From Jiella pacifica (GTDB lineage: Bacteria; Pseudomonadota; Alphaproteobacteria; Rhizobiales; Rhizobiaceae): DNA of 64,000 nucleotides. The notes below the pieces were generated by a model, which did not search any database, was not told the origin of the DNA, and was given only the letters and a program-made list of their open reading frames with translations. Each line of letters starts with the position of its first letter. The first letter of the stretch is position 1. Position numbers and translations under genes: made by a program. The stretch is from positions 135,730-199,729 of the forward strand of contig NZ_JAAAMG010000002.1 of NCBI RefSeq assembly GCF_010500815.1, given 5' to 3'. Shown here in pieces: positions 1 through 8,140 of this stretch.

Positions 1-31
1 GATGCAGCCCGCCGGTCCTCCCCCGGCGGGC
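1..31 (+). ncRNA. 3' end of a further anti-Shine-Dalgarno sRNA copy (5' part outside the window)
   Basis: A perfect 9-bp stem (7-15 with 23-31) closes the loop TCCTCCC. In the complete copies this is the third, 3'-most hairpin of the RNA, so the hairpin at 7-31 belongs to a copy that begins before base 1. The assignment to a separate upstream copy is inferred from the repeat phase. Confidence 0.7.
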
Positions 32-66
32 TCATTCGGAACCCAAGAGTTTCCAGGTTTGCCGAA

Positions 67-163
67 GCCCACCTCCTCCCGGGCCGAGGCGAAAGAGGTC
101 TGCCAACCTCCTCCCGAATAGGCAGACCATCCGATGCAGCCCGCCGGTCCTCCCCCGGCGGGC
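67..163 (+). ncRNA. alpha-r14/NfeR1-like ('cuckoo') anti-Shine-Dalgarno sRNA, copy 1
   Basis: Three consecutive hairpins are visible. Hairpin A is 67-84, a GCCC/GGGC stem with CCTCCTCCC in the loop. Hairpin B is 97-128, an 8-bp stem GGTCTGCC/GGCAGACC with CCTCCTCCC in a 16-nt loop. Hairpin C is 139-163, a 9-bp stem with loop TCCTCCC. The loop motif is complementary to a Shine-Dalgarno sequence. Rhizobial alpha-r14/NfeR1 RNAs and rhodobacterial CcsR RNAs have this architecture, and they act on ribosome-binding sites of target mRNAs. Exact 5' and 3' ends cannot be read from the sequence; the coordinates given are the hairpin boundaries. Confidence 0.8.
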
Positions 164-198
164 TCATTCGGAACCCAAGAGTTTCCAGGTTTGCCGAA

Positions 199-295
199 GC
201 CCACCTCCTCCCGGGCCGAGGCGAAAGAGGTCTGCCAACCTCCTCCCGAATAGGCAGACCGTCCGATGCAGCCCGCCGGTCCTCCCCCGGCGGGC
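199..295 (+). ncRNA. alpha-r14/NfeR1-like anti-Shine-Dalgarno sRNA, copy 2
   Basis: The same three hairpins recur 132 bp downstream: 199-216, 229-260 and 271-295, each with the CCTCC(TCCC) motif in its loop. All stems and loops are identical to copy 1. The only nearby change is A to G at 261, just outside hairpin B. No promoter or T-run separates it from copy 1, so co-transcription followed by processing is as likely as independent transcription. Confidence 0.8.
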
Positions 296-330
296 TCATT
301 CGGAACCCAAGAGTTTCAAGGTTTGCCAAA

Positions 331-427
331 GCCCACCTCCTCCCGGGCCGAGGCGAAAACGGTCTGCCAACCTCCTCCCGAATAGGCAGACCATCCGATG
401 CAGCCCGCCGGTCCTCCCCCGGCGGGC
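331..427 (+). ncRNA. alpha-r14/NfeR1-like anti-Shine-Dalgarno sRNA, copy 3
   Basis: Hairpins lie at 331-348, 361-392 and 403-427. The linker before hairpin A and the linker between A and B carry substitutions relative to copies 1 and 2, but all stems and the CCTCCTCCC loops are unchanged. Function follows from the shared architecture. Confidence 0.8.
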
Positions 428-462
428 TCATTCGGAACCCGAGAGTTTGAAGGTTTCGCGAT

Positions 463-560
463 GGCCCACCTCCTCCCGGGCCGGAGCGGATACGGCCTGC
501 AGATCCTCCTCCCAAATGCAGGTCAGAAAAGCGAAGCCCGTCGGTCCTCCCCCGACGGGC
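463..560 (+). ncRNA. alpha-r14/NfeR1-like anti-Shine-Dalgarno sRNA, terminal diverged copy
   Basis: Hairpins are at 463-482 (GGCCC/GGGCC), 494-524 (GGCCTGCA/TGCAGGTC, one G-T pair) and 536-560 (GCCCGTCGG/CCGACGGGC). The stems differ from copies 1-3 but both arms changed together, so pairing is kept. The loops still show CCTCCTCCC, CCTCCTCCC and TCCTCCC. The last hairpin is followed by TTTGTCGTT, so it probably terminates the whole array. This copy is the best evidence that the RNA structure is under selection. Confidence 0.82.
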
Positions 561-569
561 TTTGTCGTT
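536..569 (+). terminator. Probable intrinsic terminator of the sRNA array
   Basis: A 9-bp GC-rich stem (536-544 with 552-560) and loop TCCTCCC are followed by a moderately T-rich stretch at 561-569. It doubles as the third hairpin of the last sRNA copy. The upstream copies of this hairpin lack the T-run. Confidence 0.6.
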
Positions 570-580
570 CCTGGTGTTAA

Positions 581-620
581 AAAAGGCCGCGCCCCGCCGC
601 ATTCGGTGGCACGGCGCGGT
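581..620 (-). terminator. Terminator-like hairpin between the sRNA array and trmFO
   Basis: The 7-bp arms CCGCGCC (587-593) and GGCGCGG (613-619) pair, with further pairing inside. On the minus strand the stem is followed by TTTTTT (from bases 579-584), the classic intrinsic-terminator arrangement. On the plus strand it is followed only by TTT. No minus-strand gene lies immediately to its right, so it may be bidirectional or stop antisense transcription. Confidence 0.45.
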
Positions 621-654
621 TTCGCTTCGCCGGCGCATCGCTTAAATACCGGAC

Positions 655-2076
655 ATGAGCAATCAACCCATTCACGTCGTCGGCGGCGGTCTCGCCGGCT
701 CCGAGGCCGCCTGGCAGATCGCCGAGGCCAGCATTCCCGTCATCCTGCACGAGATGCGGCCGGTGCGCGGCACCGAGGCGCACAAGACCGACGGGCTCGC
801 CGAGCTCGTCTGCTCGAACTCGTTCCGGTCGGACGACGCGACGGCGAACGCCGTCGGCGTCATCCATGCCGAGATGCGGCTCGCCGGCTCGCTGATCATG
901 GCGACGGCCGACAGGCATCAGGTTCCGGCGGGCGGTGCGCTCGCCGTCGACCGCGAGGGCTTTTCCGCGGCCGTGACTCGGGCGCTCGCCGAGCATCCCC
1001 TGGTGACGATCGAGCGCGGCGAGGTCGACGGGCTGCCACCCGAAGACTGGGGCACGACCATCGTCGCCACCGGACCGCTCACAGCCCCCTCGCTCGCCGA
1101 ATCGATCCGCCAAGCCACGGGAGAGGACGCCCTCGCCTTCTTCGACGCCATCGCGCCGATCGTCCATTTCGACTCGATCGACCTCGACAAGGCCTGGTTC
1201 CAGTCGCGCTACGACAAGGTCGGCCCGGGCGGCACGGGCAAGGACTACATCAACTGCCCGCTCGACAAAGACATCTACGAGCGCTTCGTCGCCGCCCTCG
1301 TCGAGGGCGATCGCGCCGAGTTCAAGTCCTGGGAAGGGACGCCCTATTTCGACGGCTGCCTGCCGATCGAAGTGATGGCCGAGCGCGGACCCGAGACGCT
1401 CCGGCACGGCCCGATGAAGCCGATGGGCCTCACCAACGCCCACGATCCCGAGGTGAAGCCCTATGCCGTCGTCCAGCTTCGTCAGGACAATGCGCTCGGC
1501 ACCCTCTACAACATGGTCGGGTTCCAGACGAAGCTGAAATACGGCGCGCAGGCCGAGATCTTCCGGATGATCCCGGGACTCGAGAACGCCGAGTTCGCCC
1601 GTCTCGGCGGCCTCCACCGCAACACCTATCTGAACTCGCCGGTGCTGCTCGATGCGTCGCTCAGGCTGAAGGCGCGCCCGCATGTCCGCTTCGCCGGGCA
1701 GATCACCGGCTGCGAGGGGTATGTCGAATCGGCCGCCGTCGGGCTGATGGCGGGGCGCTTCACCGCCGCCGAGCGGCGCGGCGAGACGCTCCTTTCGCCG
1801 CCGCAGACGACCGCCATGGGTGCTCTGCTCGCCCACATCACCGGCGGCCATCTCGCCCACGAGGAAGAGGGTGGCAAGCGCTCCTTCCAGCCCATGAACG
1901 TCAATTTCGGCCTGTTCGCGCCGCTGGAGCCCGGCGCCATCCAGAAGCCGGAAGGGCAGAAGCGCTTCCGTGGCAAGGAAAAGGCCGTCGCCAAGAAGAA
2001 CGCCTTATCCCGCCGGGCGCTCGCCGACTTCGCGGCCTGGCTCGCAGGCGCCGAGACGCGGCAGGCGGCCGAGTAG
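655..2076 (+). CDS. trmFO: Methylenetetrahydrofolate--tRNA-(uracil-5-)-methyltransferase TrmFO
   Basis: A 473-residue flavoprotein that methylates U54 of tRNA (T-loop ribothymidine), using methylenetetrahydrofolate as carbon donor and FADH2 as reductant. The N-terminal FAD-binding motif [11 protein letters not shown] is at residues 10-20. Cys53, in ELVCSNSFR, aligns with the catalytic cysteine of the family, and the second conserved cysteine is Cys235 in [10 protein letters not shown]. Length is normal for the family. It is transcribed alone, about 90 bp downstream of the sRNA array, and no co-directional neighbour follows. The ATG start precedes the FAD motif at the expected distance. Confidence 0.97.
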   Translation: MSNQPIHVVGGGLAGSEAAWQIAEASIPVILHEMRPVRGTEAHKTDGLAELVCSNSFRSDDATANAVGVIHAEMRLAGSLIMATADRHQVPAGGALAVDREGFSAAVTRALAEHPLVTIERGEVDGLPPEDWGTTIVATGPLTAPSLAESIRQATGEDALAFFDAIAPIVHFDSIDLDKAWFQSRYDKVGPGGTGKDYINCPLDKDIYERFVAALVEGDRAEFKSWEGTPYFDGCLPIEVMAERGPETLRHGPMKPMGLTNAHDPEVKPYAVVQLRQDNALGTLYNMVGFQTKLKYGAQAEIFRMIPGLENAEFARLGGLHRNTYLNSPVLLDASLRLKARPHVRFAGQITGCEGYVESAAVGLMAGRFTAAERRGETLLSPPQTTAMGALLAHITGGHLAHEEEGGKRSFQPMNVNFGLFAPLEPGAIQKPEGQKRFRGKEKAVAKKNALSRRALADFAAWLAGAETRQAAE

Positions 2077-2137
2077 GCCTTCGTCGGGTCGGTCACGCCA
2101 CCTTCATGCCGTCCATGAGCGACGGCGGCCGCTCCGC

Positions 2138-3970
2138 TCACCGCCATTCGGAAAGGCGATAGCACGCGTCGAATTCCAGGAAGCTGACGGCACCGTCGTC
2201 GTCCTGGGCAAGACGCCGGATGGCGAGGCGAAGGCTGCGCCCGTCCTTGCTGCTGAGATCGACCACCGGTGGCGCGGTTTCCCGCGCGTCGGCGGTGAAG
2301 AGCCCCGGCGGCAGGGCGGCGATCACGGCGGCAAGCGGAAACCGGTCTCGCGCATCGGCACGCGCGGCGACGAGATCGTCCCCCTCCAGCGTGAAGATCA
2401 TCCCTTCGACCCGTGTCCGCGAGGATGCATCCTCGGATGGCGGATCGGCCGTCGCGATCCGGGCGATGGCCACGCGGTCGTAGCCGCCGGCGTCGATCTC
2501 GCCCGGCTTCAGCGCCGCGAAGCCACGCGGGCGCGCCTGCGCCCAGGCCGAGACGTCCGCCCCGAGCCCCTCGTTGACGAGGGCGATCGCCTGCCCGGGC
2601 TCGCTGCGCAGTGCCGTCTGGAGGCGCTCGGCAAGCTCGGGTTCGAGATACGGCGTCAGATCGCCGAGACGGCCCGCCGCATCGAGGGCGAACAGCCGCG
2701 AACGAAGCCGGATCTGCGCTTCCGGACCGCGGCCGCCGGCCCGGACGGCGATGGAATCCGTGCCGGGAACACGCTGTCCGAATTCGGCGACGATCCGCCC
2801 GGCCTGGCTGCGGCCGACGAGGCTCGACGCCCCCCAGGGCCCGAAGGCGGAAAGCGCCAGGAGGACGACCGGGATCGCCGCCATCACGCGGATGTCCCGG
2901 CCGATCCGGGGAACCGGTTGGACGAGGAGGACGAGAGCGGCGGCGAAAACGGCGAGCGCGACGTAATAGCGCTCCAGCGTCACCCCCTCGGCACCGATTC
3001 GGATCCCGATACCGAGAGCCCCCAAAGCCAGGGGCACGACCAGGCTGACGTGCCAGAGCCGCGCGAACAGCCGCGTCGGCAGGGCCCCGCCTGCCAGAAA
3101 CGGCTCGGCGGCAATCCTCAGGGCCAGCACGAGGAGGGCGTAGAAGGTGACGATCCAGCCGATCTCGTTCTTCGGCAAGGTCCCCGTCACCGCGATCTTC
3201 GCGGCGTAGAGGTGCAGGATGACGGCCGTCGCAAGCGCCAGAGGGGCAGCCACCCAGTCGACCAGGAGGCGCACCCCGCCGACGAGGCGATCCTCGGCGA
3301 GTTCCGCATGTTCCTGAAAGTCGCGCGGCAGTCGCCCGAGAGCAAAGAGCGGCCCGACGAGGGTGAAGGCCGTGGTGTAGATGTGCTCGTAGTCGCTCGA
3401 ACTGAGCCCCAGTTCGAACAGGAAGCGGATCATCTCGAAGATCGCCGACAGGCCTAGGACGAAGAGCAGGACGGACAGGAAGGCGAGCCCCACCCCGACC
3501 GCCGCCCACAGGGCGAAGGTCCAGAAGCGGCCGGGCCCACCTCGACCGACATACGGCGCGAGCGGGATGGCAAGGGTCAGCGCCGAAGTGAGCGCCGGTA
3601 GATGGCTGTCGGCCCTACCACCCCAGTAAAGGGCGGCACCCGCGGCGAGCGCCACCACCAGCGCCAAGGCCTGCGAAACCGGGCGCCGCCAGCCGCGGGC
3701 TTCCGCCGCCAGCGTAATCGCCACGGCCGCCGCGGCCGCGCCGAAGAGCGCGGCGAGCAGCCAGACGAGCCGCCGCGGATCGGGAAACTCGACGCCCGCG
3801 ACCGCCATGTTGCTGAAGAGCGCGAACAGGCACACGCAGACGCACGCCACCGGAAAGCGCAGCAGCGCCGTCTCCGTGCCATGGGCGAGCGAGCCGGCAA
3901 ACCGACCGGCCCAGCCCCGCCAGTGCGGCGAACGGTCAGGTTCGGAGTCGGTGTTCATATCGCCGTCCAT
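2138..3970 (-). CDS. DUF4153-family integral membrane protein
   Basis: A 610-residue protein with many hydrophobic segments in its first two-thirds (about 10-12 predicted helices, ending near residue 390) and a soluble C-terminal part. It matches the general pattern of DUF4153 proteins, whose biochemical role is not established. It is the last gene of the minus-strand run from yajC and starts 81 bp after the squalene/phytoene-synthase-like gene. A second in-frame ATG four codons downstream (base 3958) is an equally possible start. Confidence 0.75.
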   Translation of the reverse strand: MDGDMNTDSEPDRSPHWRGWAGRFAGSLAHGTETALLRFPVACVCVCLFALFSNMAVAGVEFPDPRRLVWLLAALFGAAAAAVAITLAAEARGWRRPVSQALALVVALAAGAALYWGGRADSHLPALTSALTLAIPLAPYVGRGGPGRFWTFALWAAVGVGLAFLSVLLFVLGLSAIFEMIRFLFELGLSSSDYEHIYTTAFTLVGPLFALGRLPRDFQEHAELAEDRLVGGVRLLVDWVAAPLALATAVILHLYAAKIAVTGTLPKNEIGWIVTFYALLVLALRIAAEPFLAGGALPTRLFARLWHVSLVVPLALGALGIGIRIGAEGVTLERYYVALAVFAAALVLLVQPVPRIGRDIRVMAAIPVVLLALSAFGPWGASSLVGRSQAGRIVAEFGQRVPGTDSIAVRAGGRGPEAQIRLRSRLFALDAAGRLGDLTPYLEPELAERLQTALRSEPGQAIALVNEGLGADVSAWAQARPRGFAALKPGEIDAGGYDRVAIARIATADPPSEDASSRTRVEGMIFTLEGDDLVAARADARDRFPLAAVIAALPPGLFTADARETAPPVVDLSSKDGRSLRLAIRRLAQDDDGAVSFLEFDACYRLSEWR

Positions 3971-4051
3971 TCGCCCATCCGTACGAGAAAAGGATTCTAT
4001 GGCAGACGCAGCAGCGCGTTGCGCCGTCCCGGACCTGTCTCCACGAAGGTT

Positions 4052-4906
4052 TCACCCGCGCATCGACCGCCAATAGAGAAAGGCCTTGCGGGGTGCCGAG
4101 ACGTCCGGCGGGTGTCGCAGCACTTCCGCTCCTGAGCGTTCGATGCGGTCCAAATATGGCGTGGCGAGAAGCGCCGGCAGAAAGGCCGCGCGCACCGGCT
4201 TTGGCACACCGGCGAAATGCCCGCGCGCCTTCTCCGCATGATCCCGGCCGAAAGCGACCATCGCCGCCACCGCCCGCGTCGACGCCTCCCCCTCGCCCGT
4301 GATCAGATCCTCGGACGAACAGCCGGCCGCGGCGAGAATGTCGGCAGGAAGAAAGACCTTGCGCCGCGCCCTGTGGATCGGCAACAGGCGCAGAACGCCC
4401 GCCGTGGTCTGGGCGACGCCGGCATGGCCGGCGGCGTCGGCGATGGTATCGGCATCGCGCGGCGAGAGGATGGTGGCGGCGAGCATGATCAGCGTCGAGG
4501 CCGTCTCGCCGGCATAGGCTTCGAAGTGCTGCCGCGACGGCATCGGATCGTCGTAAAGGTCGAAGATCCTTGCCTCCAGCATCCGATCGAAGGCCGCGAC
4601 GGGCAGCCGATGCCGCGCGATGACGTCGACCAGCCGGCTCGCGACGGGATGCCCGGCCTCGCCGCCACCCGGCATCTCGTCCCTGGCGCCGGCCTGTGCG
4701 ATCACGTCCCGCCACCATTGCAGCCGGATCTCGCCCGGCAGCGGCTGGCTGATCTGGTCGCGCACCCGCGCCACCTCGACGTTGAAGGCGTAGAGCGCCG
4801 CCAGATCGGCCCGTCGATCCTGTGCGGCAAAGGCCAGAGAGAGCCCACGGTCGCGGTCGGCCTCTTCGACGAGATCACGGCAGGGATCGCTCTCGATACG
4901 GGCCAT
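4052..4906 (-). CDS. Squalene/phytoene-synthase-fold protein, NDUFAF6-like
   Basis: A 284-residue protein of the trans-isoprenyl diphosphate synthase superfamily. It keeps a weak first acidic region (VRDQISQP) and the family helix LQWWRDVI near residues 58-65. The fully Asp-rich substrate motifs of true squalene or phytoene synthases are not clear. Its place next to an Mth938-fold gene and secDF matches the bacterial relatives of mitochondrial complex I assembly factors NDUFAF6 and NDUFAF3. A role in complex I assembly rather than terpene synthesis is therefore inferred. The start at 4906 was chosen because the open frame upstream only shadows secDF. The 122-bp gap to the upstream gene shows no other feature. 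Confidence 0.8.
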   Translation of the reverse strand: MARIESDPCRDLVEEADRDRGLSLAFAAQDRRADLAALYAFNVEVARVRDQISQPLPGEIRLQWWRDVIAQAGARDEMPGGGEAGHPVASRLVDVIARHRLPVAAFDRMLEARIFDLYDDPMPSRQHFEAYAGETASTLIMLAATILSPRDADTIADAAGHAGVAQTTAGVLRLLPIHRARRKVFLPADILAAAGCSSEDLITGEGEASTRAVAAMVAFGRDHAEKARGHFAGVPKPVRAAFLPALLATPYLDRIERSGAEVLRHPPDVSAPRKAFLYWRSMRG

Positions 4907-5028
4907 TGAAGCTCCTCGCGGACGCATTGATCTTGCCTGGCGACGAAGACGGCGACGTCCGCGGGCCGACGCCGATTTCGCCGGCCACCTTCGAGCGGGA
5001 ACGGAGCGCTCTCCGGCCGCGCGGCCCC

Positions 5029-5412
5029 TCAGTCGACGGCGACGAGCGCCGCACCGACCGGGCGGCCTTCGGACAGCATGATGTTGAAGGTCCGCACCGC
5101 TGCCCCGGTGGACATCGGATCGCAGGAAATGCCCGCCCGCTTCAGCCGCTCGGCAAGCCCCGGCGGCAGACGCCGGATGTCCTTGCCGGTTCCGAACAGG
5201 AGGAACTTGATATCCTCCTTGAAGACGAGGTCGAGCCTGTCGCCGACGAAAGGCGTCTCGATCGTCGCAGGCCAGCCGTAGATGCCCGAGGGCAGGCAGA
5301 GAATCGAGCCGCGATGCGACATCGAGGCGAAGCGAAAGCCGCCATTGCCATAGGCCTCGATCGGCGCCCGGCCCGGAAAATGAGCCTCGCGGATCTCGAT
5401 CCCTTTCGGCAT
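5029..5412 (-). CDS. Mth938-fold (DUF498) protein, NDUFAF3-like
   Basis: A 127-residue protein with the Mth938/DUF498 pattern: an N-terminal beta segment, the central KFLLFGTGKDIRRLPP segment and a C-terminal segment with FNIMLSEGRPVGAALV. Mitochondrial NDUFAF3, a complex I assembly factor, belongs to this family, and the gene-order link to secDF is known for alphaproteobacteria. Only 3 bp separate it from the secDF stop, so the two are surely co-transcribed. The molecular activity in bacteria is unknown. Confidence 0.88.
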   Translation of the reverse strand: MPKGIEIREAHFPGRAPIEAYGNGGFRFASMSHRGSILCLPSGIYGWPATIETPFVGDRLDLVFKEDIKFLLFGTGKDIRRLPPGLAERLKRAGISCDPMSTGAAVRTFNIMLSEGRPVGAALVAVD

Positions 5413-5415
5413 CGA

Positions 5416-8013
5416 TCAGGCTCGGCCCGGATTGGTGGTGCCACGCTCGGTCGGGTCCTCGGCCTCCGCCTTCTCCCTGTCCTCGGCGGCCTGCGCCGCC
5501 TCGGCGGCATCGGTCGGCCGCAGCTTGAAGAAGATCAGAACCGGCGCGGCGACGAAGATCGACGAGAAGGTGCCGATGGCGACGCCGAACAGCATCGAGG
5601 CGACGAACGAGCGAATCACCTCTCCGCCGAAGACGAACAGCGCGGCGAGGGCGAGGAGTGTCGTCGCCGAGGTCATCGTCGTTCGCGACAGCATCTCGTT
5701 GTCCGACAGATCGAGCAGCTGGCCGAGCGGCATCTTCTTGTAGCGCCGGAGATTTTCGCGCACGCGGTCGTAGATGACCACGGTATCGTTCAGCGAGTAG
5801 CCGACGATGGTCAGGATCGCCGCGACGGTGGACAGGCTGACGTCGAGCTGCGTCACGGTGATGAAGCCCAGCGTGAGGATGACGTCGTTGATCGTCGCGA
5901 TGATTGCGCCCACGGCGAACTGCCATTCGAAGCGCAGCCAGACATAGAACATGATGGCTACCAACGAGGCCAGAACGCCGAGGATCGCAGCCCATGCAAG
6001 CTCGCCCGAGACGGTCGGGCCGACGACCTCAGTCCGGCGGATGTCGTAGTCCGCGGCGATCGCCTGGCTGGCGTTGTCGACCAGCGACTGCTGCGAGGCG
6101 TCCGAGACCTCGCCGGCCGAGCCGATGCGGATCAGCGCCTCACGGTCGGTGCCGAATTCCTGCACCTGCGGATCGGCGATCCCGGCCTGTGCCAGACGCT
6201 CGCGGATGTTGCCGATGTCGGCTTCGCCCTGCTTGGCCTGAACCTCGATCAGCGTACCGCCGGTGAAATCGATGCCGAAATTCGGCCCTATGGCGAACAG
6301 CGAGACGATCGAGGCGACGCACAACGCCATCGACAGGCCGAAGATCTTCAACCGCACCTTCATGAACGGGATGCTGGTGACGTCCGGGACGAGACGGAGC
6401 CAGCCCCTCGGCAGTTCGCGCGGACGGCGGCTGCGGACCCAGGCCGCGACCAGCCAGCGAGTCAGCGTGAAGGCGGTGAAGATGGTCGTGATGATACCGA
6501 CTGCGAGCGTCACGGCGAAGCCGCGAACGGGACCGGAGCCGAGGAAGAACAGGACGACGGCGGCGATCAGCGTGGTGATGTTGGCGTCGAGGATCGTCGC
6601 CAGCGCCTTCTGAAACCCGATGTCGATCGCCTGGACCACAGAGCGGCCCTGTCGTCGTTCATCGCGGATGCGTTCGTAGATCAGGACGTTCGAATCGACC
6701 GCCATGCCGACGGTCAGGACGATGCCGGCGATGCCGGGCAGCGTCAGCGTCGCGCCGATCACCGTGAGGATCGCGAACAGAAGAATGACGTTGGCGGCGA
6801 GAGCGATGTTGGCGACGATGCCGAGGAAGCCGTAGGCCGCCAGCATGAAGAAGACGACCGCGATCGCGCCGATGATGCCGGCGATCTCGCCGGCGGCGAT
6901 CGAGTCGGCGCCGAGGCCCGGACCGACGGTGCGCTCCTCGATGATGTCGAGGGTCGCCGGCAGGGCGCCGGCCCTCAGCAGGACCGCAAGGTCGTTGGCG
7001 CTCTGGACGGTGAAGGAGCCGGAAATCTGTGCCTGTCCGCCCAGGATGGCAGTGCGGATCACCGGAGCGGACAGCACCTTGTCGTCGAGGACGATGGCAA
7101 ACGGCTTGCCGACATTGGCCTGCGTCACGCGGCCGAAGCGCTGCGCCCCTTGCGAATCGAAGCGAATGTTGACGACCGGCTCGTTGGTCTGCGGATCGAA
7201 GCCGGCCTGCGCATCGGTCAGGTTCTCGCCCGAAACCATGACCTGGTTGCGTACGAGGATCGGCTGCGCCGGGGTATCGGTCGTATAGAGAAGCCGAGAG
7301 CCCGGCGGCACACGCCCGCCCCGCGCGACCTGCTCGGCATTCTCGCTCTGGTCGACGAGCTGGAAGGTCAGCTTGGCCGTCTGGTTCAACAGCTCCTTGA
7401 GTCGCTGCGGATCGCCGAGGCCGGGAACCTGCACCATGATCCGGTCGTCGCCCTGGCGCTGGATGACCGGCTCGGTGGTGCCGAGTTCGTCGACGCGCCG
7501 CCTGACCACCTCGATCGACTGAGTGACCGCGGTCGACACCCGGTACTGGACGCCCTCGTCGGTCAGCGACGCGGTCAAAACCCCGGGCTGGGGCTCATCC
7601 AACGCGACTTCCGCCACCGAACCGCCCGCCATCAGACCGCTCGAGATCGACTGGGTCAGCGGACGGAGCGCCTCGCGCGCGGCATCCGCCTGGGACGGAT
7701 CGCGCAGCCGTATCGTCACGACCCGCTCGTTCGCAGAAATCGCCGAATAGCCGATCCGCTCGTTGCGCAGGAGCTGGCGAACCTCGTCCTGCACGGCCTG
7801 CTGCCGCTCCTGGATGAGCGATTCGCGATCGATCTGCAGGAGGATGTAGGATCCGCCCTGGAGGTCGAGACCGAGCGTCACCGAATCCTTCGGCCAGAAG
7901 CCGGGCATGGCGTCGGTGACGTTGCGCGGAAGCACGTTCGGCGCGGCGTAGACGATCCCGATGAGAACCGTCAGCCAGATGAGAATCGTCTTCCAGCGCG
8001 AAAAATACAGCAT
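5416..8013 (-). CDS. secDF: Fused protein translocase subunit SecDF
   Basis: An 865-residue inner-membrane protein that uses the proton gradient to help complete export through SecYEG. The SecD half (residues 1 to about 525) has the N-terminal helix, the motif LGLDLQGGS and the proton-path motif VDSNVLIYERIRDE. The SecF half follows, with GIDFTGGT and the membrane motif LNDTVVIYDRVREN. About 12 membrane helices are expected, six per half. The fused form is common in rhizobial relatives. It lies downstream of yajC (127 bp) and abuts the Mth938-fold gene. Confidence 0.97.
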   Translation of the reverse strand: MLYFSRWKTILIWLTVLIGIVYAAPNVLPRNVTDAMPGFWPKDSVTLGLDLQGGSYILLQIDRESLIQERQQAVQDEVRQLLRNERIGYSAISANERVVTIRLRDPSQADAAREALRPLTQSISSGLMAGGSVAEVALDEPQPGVLTASLTDEGVQYRVSTAVTQSIEVVRRRVDELGTTEPVIQRQGDDRIMVQVPGLGDPQRLKELLNQTAKLTFQLVDQSENAEQVARGGRVPPGSRLLYTTDTPAQPILVRNQVMVSGENLTDAQAGFDPQTNEPVVNIRFDSQGAQRFGRVTQANVGKPFAIVLDDKVLSAPVIRTAILGGQAQISGSFTVQSANDLAVLLRAGALPATLDIIEERTVGPGLGADSIAAGEIAGIIGAIAVVFFMLAAYGFLGIVANIALAANVILLFAILTVIGATLTLPGIAGIVLTVGMAVDSNVLIYERIRDERRQGRSVVQAIDIGFQKALATILDANITTLIAAVVLFFLGSGPVRGFAVTLAVGIITTIFTAFTLTRWLVAAWVRSRRPRELPRGWLRLVPDVTSIPFMKVRLKIFGLSMALCVASIVSLFAIGPNFGIDFTGGTLIEVQAKQGEADIGNIRERLAQAGIADPQVQEFGTDREALIRIGSAGEVSDASQQSLVDNASQAIAADYDIRRTEVVGPTVSGELAWAAILGVLASLVAIMFYVWLRFEWQFAVGAIIATINDVILTLGFITVTQLDVSLSTVAAILTIVGYSLNDTVVIYDRVRENLRRYKKMPLGQLLDLSDNEMLSRTTMTSATTLLALAALFVFGGEVIRSFVASMLFGVAIGTFSSIFVAAPVLIFFKLRPTDAAEAAQAAEDREKAEAEDPTERGTTNPGRA

Positions 8014-8140
8014 GGCGGTCTCGGAAGTGGCGGACCTCGCGCCGTGCCCGAGTCCGATTTCAGCGTGTTTGCCGAGTGCCGCAAAGACAGCGGAACCCGG
8101 CGAGATTACGTCACGAGGTGACGTTCATTCAAGCAATTGA

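Larger units (their letters stand above)
1..560 (+). repeat. Tandem array of 132-bp repeats (three near-identical copies and one diverged copy)
   Basis: Units start at 1, 133, 265 and 397, giving an exact 132-bp period. Units 1 and 2 differ at one base near the unit end. Unit 3 differs at a few linker positions. The fourth unit (397-560) is diverged and one base longer in a linker. Every unit holds three short hairpins whose loops carry CCTCC or CCTCCTCCC. The array runs off the left edge of the window, so the true copy number is unknown. The differences lie in linkers, while hairpins are intact or compensated, so this is a structured RNA array rather than a simple satellite. Confidence 0.95.

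Noticed and set aside
1-560. The tandem repeat as a CRISPR array
   Set aside because: Units are 132 bp and nearly identical throughout, with no alternation of short repeats and unique spacers.
447-2162. A 571-codon open frame on the plus strand overlapping trmFO in another frame
   Set aside because: The composition is dominated by Arg/Ala/Pro with no motif, while trmFO in the same DNA is fully supported by catalytic residues.
4822-8121. A 1099-codon open frame on the plus strand opposite secDF
   Set aside because: It is antisense to an unmistakable SecDF, has Arg/Asp/His-rich shadow composition and no family motif. Long antisense frames are expected in such GC-rich coding DNA.
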